From NCBI GenBank assembly GCA_937899265.1, contig CALBPV010000101.1:1-26456 (forward strand): a stretch of 26,456 bases of DNA, written 5' to 3'. Below are positions 1-7,760 of this stretch, one piece after another. The position numbers and the translations under genes were made by a program. The DNA is from an uncultured Bacteroidales bacterium. GTDB taxonomy: Bacteria > Bacteroidota > Bacteroidia > Bacteroidales > UBA3663. Below the pieces are notes generated by a model. It was given only the letters and a program-made list of their open reading frames with translations, made no database searches and was not told the DNA's origin. How positions within the stretch are numbered: position 1 is the stretch's first letter; the number at the start of each line of letters is the position of its first letter.

Positions 1-174
1 AACTTTTTTCGGGTCCATCGTCCGACGATAGAGGCTTGGAAATCTTTTTTCGGGTCCATCGTCTGACGATAGAGGCTTGGAAATCTTTTTGCGGGTCCAT
101 CGTCTGACGATAGAGGTTTGGAAATCTTTTTGCGAATCCATCGTCCGACGATAGAGGCTGGGAAAACTTTTGGA
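1..174. repeat. 41-bp tandem repeat array with palindromic core
   Basis: Four consecutive units begin at 11, 52, 93 and 134, an exact 41-base period; positions 1-10 match the end of a further unit, so the array probably continues left of the window. Each unit holds the dyad ATCGTC-N-GACGAT, in which only the centre base varies (C, T, T, C), then GAGGCTTGG-like sequence and a run of four to six T. Unit 4 is the most diverged. There are no unique spacers, so it is not CRISPR. No function is known to me. Confidence 0.9.
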
Positions 175-209
175 GTGTTCTTCGATATCCGTTGGAGGAA
201 TCTGTGTTT

Positions 210-243
210 TTTTGTGTCCATCCGATATCGGATGGACACAAAA
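210..243. repeat. 34-bp perfect palindrome
   Basis: Two 17-base arms meet without a loop between 226 and 227; the centre reads CCGATATCGG and the outer ends are TTTT and AAAA. On both strands the T tract lies 5' of the GC-rich stem and the A tract 3' of it, the reverse of a rho-independent terminator. It could form a cruciform or bind a dimeric protein. It shares the CCATC-type sequence theme with the array at 1-174. Confidence 0.85.
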
Positions 244-290
244 CGGGTCGTTGACGACTCAATCCCATTCGGATGGGGTTGTCAACGACC
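241..290 (-). terminator. Probable asnA terminator hairpin
   Basis: Arms GGTCGTTGAC (246-255) and GTCAACGACC (281-290) pair perfectly; an inner stem of AATCCCAT with ATGGGGTT closes on a TCGG loop, leaving GACTC bulged on one side. Read on the minus strand the stem is followed by CGTTTTG. It lies about 45 bases beyond the asnA stop codon, as expected for that gene's terminator. The T tail is short, so efficiency is uncertain. Confidence 0.55.
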
Positions 291-333
291 TGTTCCGGGG
301 TCTATCGCCCAACCAGAAGTGCAATGCAGGGGC

Positions 334-1371
334 TTAAATCAAGGGCATCCCGGCCTCGCGGCAGGCCCGGCGCATGTCGTCAGGCCAAATGGACGACTGG
401 ACCTCGCCGATGTGTCCTTTGTGAAGCAGAACCATGCAGAGGCGGCTCTGTCCCACACCGCCGCCGATGGACAGTGGAAGGGTGCCTTCCAGAAGACGTT
501 TGTGGAAATAGAGCGAGGTGCGTTCTTCCTTGCCCGTCAGTTTGAGCTGACGCAACATGGCCTCCTCATCTACACGGATGCCCATGGATGAAAGTTCGAT
601 GGAACGGTTCAGAATGGGATACCAAACGAACAAGTCACCGTTCAGACCCCGATAGCCCTCTTCGTTGGGAGAAGTCCAGTCATCGTAGTCGGGAGCCCGG
701 AGGTCGTGTTCCTTCCCGTCGGCCAACTTGCCGCCGATGCCCATGATAAAGACCGCACCGTGCTTCTGACAGATGGCATCCTCACGTTCTTTGGGCGTAA
801 GGTCGGGGTAGAGTTCACGAAGCTGTTCGCTGTGGATGAAGAAAATATCTTCAGGCAGAAAACACTTCAACTCGGGATAAATCTCCGAGATGTGGAACTC
901 GGTGCGGAGAATGGCCGACCAGATTTTGCGCACGATACATTTGAGGAAAGCGATGGTGCGGTCTTCCTTGCGGATGACCCGTTCCCAGTCCCACTGATCG
1001 ACGTAGAGGGAATGAATATTGTCCAATTCTTCGTCGGCACGGATGGCATTCATATCGGTCACGATGCCCCGGCCGGGCAAGATATTATATTCAGCAAGGG
1101 TGACACGTTTCCACTTGGCAAGGCTATGAACCACCTCTGCCCGGGCATCATTCATGTCGCGCACGGGGAAATTGACAGCGCGCTCCACGCCGTTGAGGTC
1201 ATCGTTCATGCCGAGACCGCGGAGTACAAAGAGAGGGGCTGTGACGCGACGGAGACGGAGCTCCGTTGAAAGCGAAGAGAGGAAGAAGTCCTTGATGCGC
1301 TTAATGGCAATCTCGGTCTGGGGCAAATCGAGCGAAGCGCGATAGTTCTGAGGAATAACTAATTTTGACAT
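334..1371 (-). CDS. asnA: Aspartate--ammonia ligase (AsnA)
   Basis: This enzyme makes L-asparagine from aspartate, ammonia and ATP in the cytoplasm and is related in fold to class II aminoacyl-tRNA synthetases. The 345-residue product opens with MSKLVIPQNYR and carries the family blocks LRLRRVTAPLFVL, NDDLNGVERAVNFP, EVVHSLAKWKR, TDMNAIRADE and SLYVDQWDWE in the right order, then a GGGVGQSRLCM block near the C-terminus. The length fits Bacteroidales homologues. An upstream in-frame ATG at 1422 would add 17 residues, but those codons overlap the promoter at 1392-1423, so I start at 1371. The gene is monocistronic: its promoter lies 3' of the phospholipase-D-like gene and a hairpin follows it. 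Confidence 0.96.
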   Translation of the reverse strand: MSKLVIPQNYRASLDLPQTEIAIKRIKDFFLSSLSTELRLRRVTAPLFVLRGLGMNDDLNGVERAVNFPVRDMNDARAEVVHSLAKWKRVTLAEYNILPGRGIVTDMNAIRADEELDNIHSLYVDQWDWERVIRKEDRTIAFLKCIVRKIWSAILRTEFHISEIYPELKCFLPEDIFFIHSEQLRELYPDLTPKEREDAICQKHGAVFIMGIGGKLADGKEHDLRAPDYDDWTSPNEEGYRGLNGDLFVWYPILNRSIELSSMGIRVDEEAMLRQLKLTGKEERTSLYFHKRLLEGTLPLSIGGGVGQSRLCMVLLHKGHIGEVQSSIWPDDMRRACREAGMPLI

Positions 1372-1391
1372 TTTTGTACGTTTTGCGGGTG

Positions 1392-1423
1392 CAAAGATAA
1401 CAAAAATATTTTGAAATTCCAAA
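1392..1423 (-). promoter_or_regulatory. asnA promoter, Bacteroidota type
   Basis: On the minus strand TATCTTTG (1392-1399) matches the -7 consensus TAnnTTTG, and TTTG (1420-1423) sits 20 bases further upstream as the -33 element. Transcription should begin near 1385, giving a leader of only about 14 bases before the asnA ATG. Confidence 0.75.
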
Positions 1424-1447
1424 TTTCATGGAAAATTTCTTCCATTA

Positions 1448-1466
1448 TTTGCAATTTTGATGCAAA
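1448..1466. promoter_or_regulatory. Inverted repeat upstream of asnA promoter
   Basis: TTTGCA and TGCAAA flank a 7-base spacer. It lies about 25 bases upstream of the -33 element of asnA and just beyond the end of the neighbouring gene, a position suitable for a regulator site. The arms are short and the region is A/T rich, so chance is possible. Confidence 0.25.
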
Positions 1467-1488
1467 ATCATACAATATTCCGACAAAA

Positions 1489-2724
1489 TCAGAGCAAAGG
1501 GGTAAAAATGTGGTTAACAATCCAACCTTTGGCGCGTAAGCCGGATGAGAAAGATTTATAATAGGAATGGGTCATTTCATCGCACTGCTCGAGGTCGCGG
1601 TTGAAGATTTCCGTAAGTCGGGCGGTCACTTCGGGCGACATGAGGAAACAGGAGGCTTCATAATCCCACCGAAGCGAACGGCTGTTGAGATTGGCTGAGC
1701 CTATCATGCAATAGCTGTCGTCAATCATGAGAATCTTGCTATGGTGGAAAGCACCTTTATAGAGATAAACCCGGGCACCGTGGCGCATGAGGCGGTAGGC
1801 AAAATTGAATGCTCCCGCCGCGAGCGCGGGTTCATCGCTCTCGAGAGGAAGAAGAATCCGGACATCCACTCCCCTGTCGATGGCATCGATGAGGGCATGA
1901 CGCACACTCTGGGTAGGCATGAAATAGGGATTGACAATGCAGATGGATTTACGAGCCGACCGGAAAGCAGCCACATAGGCACGACGGGTCTCGGCTTTGC
2001 GCCGATGGGAACCGAAACCGCGTTCAAAGAAAATCACATCACGCCCCGTGACAGACACAAGCGGAGCGCGGAAATCGTCCGGCTGCTCCTCGTCATCGCC
2101 GAAGGTCCACTGCCGCTGGAAAGACTCCCGGAAAGGAATGGCAGCCATACGACCCGTGATGCGGACATGAGTATCGCGCCAGCCGCCGTAGGCAACGGAA
2201 TCGCCGTTGATGTAATAGTCGGCCACATTGAGACCGCCAATCCAGGAAATCGTATCATCGATGACGACAACTTTCCGATGGTCACGGGCAATGCGGTTCA
2301 CCCACGGGAACTTGAAAGGACAGAAAAGACGTGTCTCAATGCCGAGCACAGCCATCGAGTCGAGCCACTGGGCTGTATAGCCGTAACCGCGCATTTTGGA
2401 TTTGTAATCATCTATCAGAAGACGGACTTTCACTCCGCGCTGTGCCGCACGGTGAAGATGAGCGGTCACTTCACGCCCTATGGAATCGGGAGCGTATATA
2501 AAGTATTCAATATCCACGGAATGACGGGCGGCATCGATGTCTTGCAACAAAGCACAGAACTTGGAGTGTCCGTCGGGAAAAATGAGGGCATCGTGGAAAG
2601 GATAGGAAGAGAGACCGACCGACTCTGTCCAACGGCGCAAAGAAGTGTCGGCATTGTCTTGGGACATTCCGAAAGGAATGAACCCGAGAATGAACAAAAG
2701 AACAGAAAGTAAACGAAAGCGCAT
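1489..2724 (-). CDS. Phospholipase-D-like / cardiolipin synthase-like protein
   Basis: The product is a two-HKD PLD superfamily protein, most like bacterial cardiolipin synthases, which join two phosphatidyl groups to make cardiolipin. Motif 1 has H149, K151 and D156 followed by GGLNV; motif 2 has H328, K330 and D335 followed by IGSANLNSRS. Typical Cls proteins start with two transmembrane helices. Here the 411-residue protein has only an N-terminal hydrophobic segment after MRFR, ending FGMSQ, so it looks like a signal peptide or single anchor. A GTG at 2757 overlaps the murF-alr stop as GTGA and would add 11 residues; I prefer ATG 2724 because it gives a normal basic signal N-region. It is the last gene of the minus-strand cluster. 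A nuclease or phospholipase role cannot be excluded. Confidence 0.82.
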   Translation of the reverse strand: MRFRLLSVLLFILGFIPFGMSQDNADTSLRRWTESVGLSSYPFHDALIFPDGHSKFCALLQDIDAARHSVDIEYFIYAPDSIGREVTAHLHRAAQRGVKVRLLIDDYKSKMRGYGYTAQWLDSMAVLGIETRLFCPFKFPWVNRIARDHRKVVVIDDTISWIGGLNVADYYINGDSVAYGGWRDTHVRITGRMAAIPFRESFQRQWTFGDDEEQPDDFRAPLVSVTGRDVIFFERGFGSHRRKAETRRAYVAAFRSARKSICIVNPYFMPTQSVRHALIDAIDRGVDVRILLPLESDEPALAAGAFNFAYRLMRHGARVYLYKGAFHHSKILMIDDSYCMIGSANLNSRSLRWDYEASCFLMSPEVTARLTEIFNRDLEQCDEMTHSYYKSFSSGLRAKGWIVNHIFTPLL

Positions 2725-2753
2725 AGAAACGAAACGAAAAAGAAGGAGTGAAA

Positions 2754-5267
2754 TCACTCCTTATAATAGACTCGCTTGATGCGGTTGGACATCGTGGACA
2801 TCACCTCGTAGCAGATGGTTCCGAGGCAATCTGAAAGCTCCGAGAGCGGAAGGTCGCGACCGAAGATAATGACCTCGTCGCCTTCTTGAGCCTCGGGACA
2901 ATCTGTCACATCCAAAAATGTGACATCCATGCAGACATTACCCACCGTGGGGCACGACTTGCCGTGAACGAGCATGCGGGCATTGCCGTTGCCCAATCGG
3001 CGATCGTAGCCGTCGGCATATCCGATAGGCACCATCGCGATACGAGAGGTGCGTTTCAGCACCCCTTTGCGGCTGTAGCCGACAGTCTCGGTGGCTGGAA
3101 TCTCCTTGATTTGAAGCAGGGTGCTTTTGAGGGTGGAGACCGGCTCCAATCCCATGTCGGTGGAGGATGCCTCAAAGCCATAGAGACCGATGCCCAAGCG
3201 GCACATCTCGAACTGATATTGGGGGAAGCGTTCGATGCCGGCGGAGTTGAGAATATGGCGCAGTATGAGATGAGGAAAAGCCTCACGCAGACGGTCGGCG
3301 CAATAAGTGAAGCGGCGTACCTGCTCGGTCGTAAAGTCGTCGAAACGTTCCTCGTCGGCTCCGGCAAAATGGGAGAATACGGAACGCACGATCACGGACG
3401 ACTGCTGACGCAGGGTTCCTATCAGGACCTCCATCTCGTGGGGTTGGAATCCCAAACGATGCATGCCCGAATCGATTTTGATATGGACCGGATATCCGGC
3501 CACCCCCATCCGTGCCGTCTCCTGTACGAAAGCGCGGAGCAGGCGGAAGGAATAGATTTCGGGTTCGAGGCGGTTCTCGACAATGGTACGGAAAGCCGAA
3601 ATCTCGGGATTCATTACCATGATGGGGGTATGGATTCCCTGCCGACGCAATTCGGCCCCCTCGTCGGCCACCGCAACGGCCAGATAATCGACGTTGCGGT
3701 CCTGGAGTGTCTTGGCCAGCTCATAGCTTCCGTTGCCGTAGCCAAAGGCCTTGACCATACATACGAGCTTGGTATCGGGACGCAGGTGCGAACGGTAAGC
3801 ATCGAGATTGTGGACGATAGCATCGAGGTTGACCTCGAGAATCGTCTCGTGACGCCGCAACTGAAGGGCATCGCTGATACGTTCGAAACGGAACGAACGG
3901 GCACCCTTGAGCAGTATCAGCAGATTGGAGATCTGCTGTATCTCGTCCGACTGGAGGAAGTCCTCGGTCGAGGGATAGAACGACAAGAGGGAATCACACC
4001 CCCGGTCTCGGAACATAGAACGGATTCCGTCGGCCGCATCGTAGCACAAAGGTCCGATGCCGATAAAACGCCCGATGTTGTAGAGCGCACAGAGGCCGGC
4101 CACACGCGAAGCCATCTCGGCCACGGAAAGACCCGTCTGGGCCATATCCGAAAGGATGAGTGCAGGCTGTAGCGCAGGGGTGGAACGGCGTTTCTGGAAC
4201 TCCATCGCAATCTCAAGAGAAGTGAGGTCGGCATTATAGACATCGTTGATGACCATGCAACCCTGTTTGCCCTCCATCACCTCAAGACGCATGGCCAAAG
4301 GTGTCACGCGCGTCATGAGCGACGAAATCTCGGAGGGCGATATACCTATATATAAAAGGAGTGCCACACAATTCATCGCATTCTCGAGCGATGCATCGTC
4401 TGTCATATCGATGGTGAACTCCGCATCGAAGCCCAGAAAATCGAATTGCACCGTCGTGGAAGTCTCGGTGCGACAGATATTGGTCACCGTGATTTGTGCA
4501 TCGGTACGTTTGCGTGTCCAAGCCATTGACCTGGCTCCCACCCCGGCCAGCTCCAAGGCTTCGTTGATGCCGGGAATGTCTGTGTTGTAGATAATGACAT
4601 CGGAGTCGCGGAACAGCGACAACTTCTCCACCAGTTTCTGCTGTTGATTCTCAAACCCCTCGTCGTGGGCCGTACCGATGTTGGTCAGAATGCCTATGGT
4701 AGGACGGATGACGGCCTGCAGGTTCTGCATCTCGCCCGGCTTGGATATACCTGCCTCGAAAATAGCCAGTTCGCTGGTTTTGCGCAACTGCCAAACGCTG
4801 AGCGGCACGCCGATTTGCGAATTGAACGAGCGCGGAGAACGAACGACTTTTTTACGGTCGTGGAGCAACTGGAACAGCCACTCCTTGACGATGGTTTTGC
4901 CGTTGGACCCCGTGATGCCCACCACCGGCAAGTTGAATTGCGCACGATGCCATGCGGCCAGTTTCTGGAGCGCTGTGAGCGTATCGTTCACCACGAGGAA
5001 CCAGCCTTCCGGGCACGTGTTACGAAACTCCTCATTGGATTTGGAAACCACGAAAGCACGTACGCCTTCCTGATAGAGCTGAGGAATGAAACGATGGCCG
5101 TCGCCCTTGTCGGTGACAAGCGCGAAAAAGAGGGTTTGGTTGGCATAGGTGAGCGACCGGCTGTCGGTGAGCAAATACTCGACATCGGGCTGTGTGGTGG
5201 CACTGGCGAGACGATTGCCACGCAGTGTGGCGCCTATGACGGGAGAGATTTGAGAAAGATTATACAC
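2754..5267 (-). CDS. murF-alr: Bifunctional MurF ligase / alanine racemase
   Basis: The N-terminal half is MurF, which adds D-Ala-D-Ala to UDP-MurNAc-tripeptide; the C-terminal half is alanine racemase, which makes D-Ala. This fusion is known across Bacteroidota. MurF motifs are the ATP loop GITGSNGKT (117-125), FEAGISKPGEM (170-180) and NDVYNAD (341-347). The Alr domain starts near 475, with PLP-binding lysine K506 in MVKAFGYGNG, the probable second base Y731 in VGYSR, LGIGLYG (691-697) and VPIGYADGY (746-754). The 837-residue length is normal for the fusion. The start codon is GTG; no better start lies nearby. It follows clpX after 12 bases and overlaps the alternative GTG start of the PLD-like gene. 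Confidence 0.95.
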   Translation of the reverse strand: MYNLSQISPVIGATLRGNRLASATTQPDVEYLLTDSRSLTYANQTLFFALVTDKGDGHRFIPQLYQEGVRAFVVSKSNEEFRNTCPEGWFLVVNDTLTALQKLAAWHRAQFNLPVVGITGSNGKTIVKEWLFQLLHDRKKVVRSPRSFNSQIGVPLSVWQLRKTSELAIFEAGISKPGEMQNLQAVIRPTIGILTNIGTAHDEGFENQQQKLVEKLSLFRDSDVIIYNTDIPGINEALELAGVGARSMAWTRKRTDAQITVTNICRTETSTTVQFDFLGFDAEFTIDMTDDASLENAMNCVALLLYIGISPSEISSLMTRVTPLAMRLEVMEGKQGCMVINDVYNADLTSLEIAMEFQKRRSTPALQPALILSDMAQTGLSVAEMASRVAGLCALYNIGRFIGIGPLCYDAADGIRSMFRDRGCDSLLSFYPSTEDFLQSDEIQQISNLLILLKGARSFRFERISDALQLRRHETILEVNLDAIVHNLDAYRSHLRPDTKLVCMVKAFGYGNGSYELAKTLQDRNVDYLAVAVADEGAELRRQGIHTPIMVMNPEISAFRTIVENRLEPEIYSFRLLRAFVQETARMGVAGYPVHIKIDSGMHRLGFQPHEMEVLIGTLRQQSSVIVRSVFSHFAGADEERFDDFTTEQVRRFTYCADRLREAFPHLILRHILNSAGIERFPQYQFEMCRLGIGLYGFEASSTDMGLEPVSTLKSTLLQIKEIPATETVGYSRKGVLKRTSRIAMVPIGYADGYDRRLGNGNARMLVHGKSCPTVGNVCMDVTFLDVTDCPEAQEGDEVIIFGRDLPLSELSDCLGTICYEVMSTMSNRIKRVYYKE

Positions 5268-5279
5268 TGTAGAGTCAAT

Positions 5280-6521
5280 TCAATAATCAACACGGAGCCG
5301 TTCCATGTTGGCCTTGGCAAGTTTTTTCTGAGCGTAGTCAAGGGTCACATGAAGCTTCTTTGTGCGAGAGGTGGGCGTGTCGTACATGGCATCCATCATG
5401 ATGCTCTCGGTGATGGCGCGCAGACCGCGTGCTCCGAGTTTGTACTCAATGGCTTTCCCGACAATATACTGATACACCGCCTCATCGAATTCCAATTTCA
5501 CGCCGTCCATTTCGAACAGTTTGACATACTGTTTGATGATGGCATTCTTGGGCTCGGTGAGGATACGCTGCAAGGCATCGGCATCCAGCGGTTCGAGATA
5601 GGTGAGCAAAGGCAGACGCCCGATAATCTCGGGAATGAGACCGAAGGACTTGAGGTCGGCAGGAGTGATGTATTGAAGCATGTTGGAACGGTCGATATTT
5701 TTCTTGGCCGGATCGGTCTCAAAACCCACGAAACGGGTGTTGAGGCGCTGCCCGATTTTGCGTTCGATGCCGTCGAAAGCACCACCGCAAATGAAAAGAA
5801 TATTTTTCGTATCGACCTCTATCATCTTCTGTTCGGGGTGTTTGCGGCCTCCCTGTGGAGGGACATTCACTTTGGACCCTTCGAGAAGCTTCAGCAGACC
5901 CTGCTGTACGCCCTCGCCCGACACATCGCGGGTGATGGAAGGATTGTCGCTCTTGCGGGCTATCTTGTCAATCTCGTCGATAAAGCAGATGCCCTGCTCG
6001 GCCTTGGCCACATCGTAGTCGGCGGCAGCGAGGAGACGTGTGAGAATACTCTCCACGTCCTCGCCCACATAGCCGGCTTCGGTCAATACCGTAGCATCGA
6101 CAATGGCGAAGGGAACTTCGAGCATTCTGGCTATGGTACGCGCCAACAACGTTTTGCCGGTACCTGTGGAGCCGACCATGATGATGTTGGACTTCTCGAT
6201 TTCCACATCGTCCTTGGAGGCGGGTTGCAGGAGACGCTTGTAATGATTATAGACCGCTACGGCGAGACTTTTCTTGGCTTCTTCCTGACCAATCACATAT
6301 TGGTCGAGAAATACCTTGATTTCTCTGGGCTTGGGCAGACTCTTGAGATTCCTGTTAAGTCCGGAAGAACCTTGACGGCCGCTCCCGGGCATGTTCTCGA
6401 GGACAATGGCATGAGCCTGTTCGGCACATTCGTCGCAGATGAAGCCGTTCATGCCGGAAATGAGCAAGGAGACTTCTCTGCGCGAACGTCCGCAAAAACT
6501 ACAACAATCAGGCTTTGCCAT
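5280..6521 (-). CDS. clpX: ATP-dependent protease ATPase subunit ClpX
   Basis: ClpX is the hexameric AAA+ unfoldase that feeds substrates to ClpP. The N-terminal zinc-binding domain has C7-x2-C10 and C29-x2-C32. The AAA+ module shows Walker A GSTGTGKT (117-124), pore loop GYVG (150-153), Walker B with IDEID (181-185), and the expected C-terminal small domain ending near LGARGLRAI. At 413 residues it is full length. It starts inside the clpP stop codon (TAATG), so the two are translationally coupled, and murF-alr follows 12 bases downstream. Confidence 0.98.
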   Translation of the reverse strand: MAKPDCCSFCGRSRREVSLLISGMNGFICDECAEQAHAIVLENMPGSGRQGSSGLNRNLKSLPKPREIKVFLDQYVIGQEEAKKSLAVAVYNHYKRLLQPASKDDVEIEKSNIIMVGSTGTGKTLLARTIARMLEVPFAIVDATVLTEAGYVGEDVESILTRLLAAADYDVAKAEQGICFIDEIDKIARKSDNPSITRDVSGEGVQQGLLKLLEGSKVNVPPQGGRKHPEQKMIEVDTKNILFICGGAFDGIERKIGQRLNTRFVGFETDPAKKNIDRSNMLQYITPADLKSFGLIPEIIGRLPLLTYLEPLDADALQRILTEPKNAIIKQYVKLFEMDGVKLEFDEAVYQYIVGKAIEYKLGARGLRAITESIMMDAMYDTPTSRTKKLHVTLDYAQKKLAKANMERLRVDY

Positions 6522-7219
6522 TATGCTTTGGTGCGGGTTAAGATTTTGTCAATCATTCCGTACTCCAGAGCCTCTTGAGCCGTCATCCAATGGTCTCGGT
6601 CGCAGTCGGCCGTCACCTTTTCGATGGGCTGATGGGAGTGGTCGGAGATAATGGTATAGAGCTCGTCTTTGAGTTTCTTGATTTCATTGACGGTAATCTC
6701 CATATCCGAGGCCTGTCCCTGCATGCCGCCCATGGGCTGATGAATCATCACACGGCTGTGGGGCAAAGCATAACGCTTGCCTTCGGTTCCGGCCACAAGG
6801 AGCACAGCGGCCATCGATGCGGCCATGCCGGTACAGATGGTGGAGACGGAACTCTGAACATACTGCATCGTGTCGTAGATGCCCAACCCGGCATAAACAC
6901 TGCCGCCGGGGGAATTGAGATAGATGGAAATGTCCTTCTCGGCATCTGTCGAAGAAAGGAACAACAACTGAGCCTGAATCACATTGGCCGTATAGTCGTT
7001 GACCTCCGTTCCCAGAAAGATGATGCGGTCCATCATCAGACGCGAGAACACATCCATCTGGGCCACGTTGAGTTGTCGTTCCTCTATAATCGTGGGATTG
7101 ATATACTGATCGACCACAGGAAGCGCAGCTTTGGAGGTGATGCGCATGTAGTCGTTGAGAGCATTGCCATTCATGCCCATGTGGCGTGTGGCATAGCGAT
7201 AGAATTCAGAATTTTCCAT
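6521..7219 (-). CDS. clpP: ATP-dependent protease proteolytic subunit ClpP
   Basis: ClpP is the serine protease barrel of the ClpXP system. The catalytic triad is S135 in GMAASMAA, H160 in MIHQPMGG and, by spacing from the histidine as in E. coli ClpP, D209 in DCDRDHW. The glycine-rich SPGGSV segment follows at 103-108. The 232-residue protein has an N-terminal extension of about 40 residues relative to short ClpPs, as is usual in Bacteroidota. Its stop overlaps the clpX start by one base. Upstream is an unusual octamer-repeat spacer and then the HIT gene, rather than trigger factor, which often precedes clpP in this phylum. Confidence 0.98.
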   Translation of the reverse strand: MENSEFYRYATRHMGMNGNALNDYMRITSKAALPVVDQYINPTIIEERQLNVAQMDVFSRLMMDRIIFLGTEVNDYTANVIQAQLLFLSSTDAEKDISIYLNSPGGSVYAGLGIYDTMQYVQSSVSTICTGMAASMAAVLLVAGTEGKRYALPHSRVMIHQPMGGMQGQASDMEITVNEIKKLKDELYTIISDHSHQPIEKVTADCDRDHWMTAQEALEYGMIDKILTRTKA

Positions 7220-7230
7220 AAAATAAAACA

Positions 7231-7342
7231 GTCGTAATGTCGTAATAACGTGATGTCGTAATATCGAGATAACGAAATCTCGAGATAACGAGATCTCGAA
7301 ATATCGAAATATCGAAATATCGTAATGTTGAGATATCGAGAG
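7231..7342. repeat. 14-unit octamer repeat (consensus NWCGWRAT)
   Basis: The spacer between the HIT gene and clpP is an unbroken run of fourteen 8-base units starting at 7231. Units include GTCGTAAT (three times), AACGTGAT, ATCGAGAT, AACGAAAT, CTCGAGAT and ATCGAAAT (twice). CG at unit positions 3-4 is present in 13 of 14 and AT at positions 7-8 in 13 of 14, while positions 1, 2, 5 and 6 vary. It occupies nearly the whole intergenic space, so any clpP promoter must overlap or lie upstream of it. Confidence 0.9.
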
Positions 7343-7348
7343 AAGGAA

Positions 7349-7738
7349 TCAGAACTTCTCGGCAATCGAAGCAGCGATGGCCTTCATCTCTTCGTCGGAG
7401 AATTTGAGATGGGGTTTCTTGAAGTCCATGTCACCCTCGTTGACGAGCGGGAGGAGATGAATGTGGGCATGGGGCACATCAAGACCCATCACACAAACTC
7501 CCACTTTGGTGCAGGGAATGGCAGCTTTGATGGCGTGTGCCACACGCTTGGCAAATACCATGTGGGCTGCTATCTCGTCATCTTCCTCGTCGAAGAGATA
7601 ATCCACTTCGCGTTTGGGAATCACCAGGGTGTGACCTTTGGCCACAGGATTGATATCGAGGAAAGCATAGAAGCGGTCATCCTCGGCGACTTTGTAGGAA
7701 GGGATTTCTCCCTTGACTATTTTGGAAAATATGGTCAT
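7349..7738 (-). CDS. HIT family nucleotide hydrolase (Hint-like)
   Basis: This is a histidine-triad protein; the family hydrolyses AMP-linked substrates such as adenosine phosphoramidates in the cytoplasm. The triad is H90-A-H92-I-H94 in PHAHIHLLP, and the N-terminus FSKIVKGEIPSYKV with AFLDINPVAKGHTLVIPK (25-42) is the standard HIT layout. At 129 residues it is full length. It lies 22 bases downstream of greA in the same direction, so it is probably cotranscribed. The stop codon sits in the loop of a weak hairpin (GAGAAG at 7340-7345 with CTTCTC at 7355-7360). Confidence 0.95.
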   Translation of the reverse strand: MTIFSKIVKGEIPSYKVAEDDRFYAFLDINPVAKGHTLVIPKREVDYLFDEEDDEIAAHMVFAKRVAHAIKAAIPCTKVGVCVMGLDVPHAHIHLLPLVNEGDMDFKKPHLKFSDEEMKAIAASIAEKF

Positions 7739-7760
7739 AGTTTAACAGATTTTGAGATGT

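Noticed and set aside
1..174. CRISPR array
   Set aside because: The 41-base period is made of near-identical sequence throughout, with no unique spacers, and no cas genes are nearby.
118..591. Plus-strand frame spanning repeats and the 3' end of asnA
   Set aside because: It starts within the 41-bp array and continues antisense to asnA; no recognisable protein.
1741..2712. Plus-strand frame (323 codons) opposite the PLD-like gene
   Set aside because: Antisense to a protein with two intact HKD motifs; no independent support.
4644..6578. Long plus-strand frame (644 codons) opposite murF-alr and clpX
   Set aside because: It runs antisense across two well-supported genes and their junction, has no recognisable domain, and reflects codon bias that avoids stops on the opposite strand.
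7171..7365. Minus-strand frame reading through the octamer array
   Set aside because: Its low-complexity protein is the direct translation of the repeat, and it overlaps the clpP start and the HIT stop.
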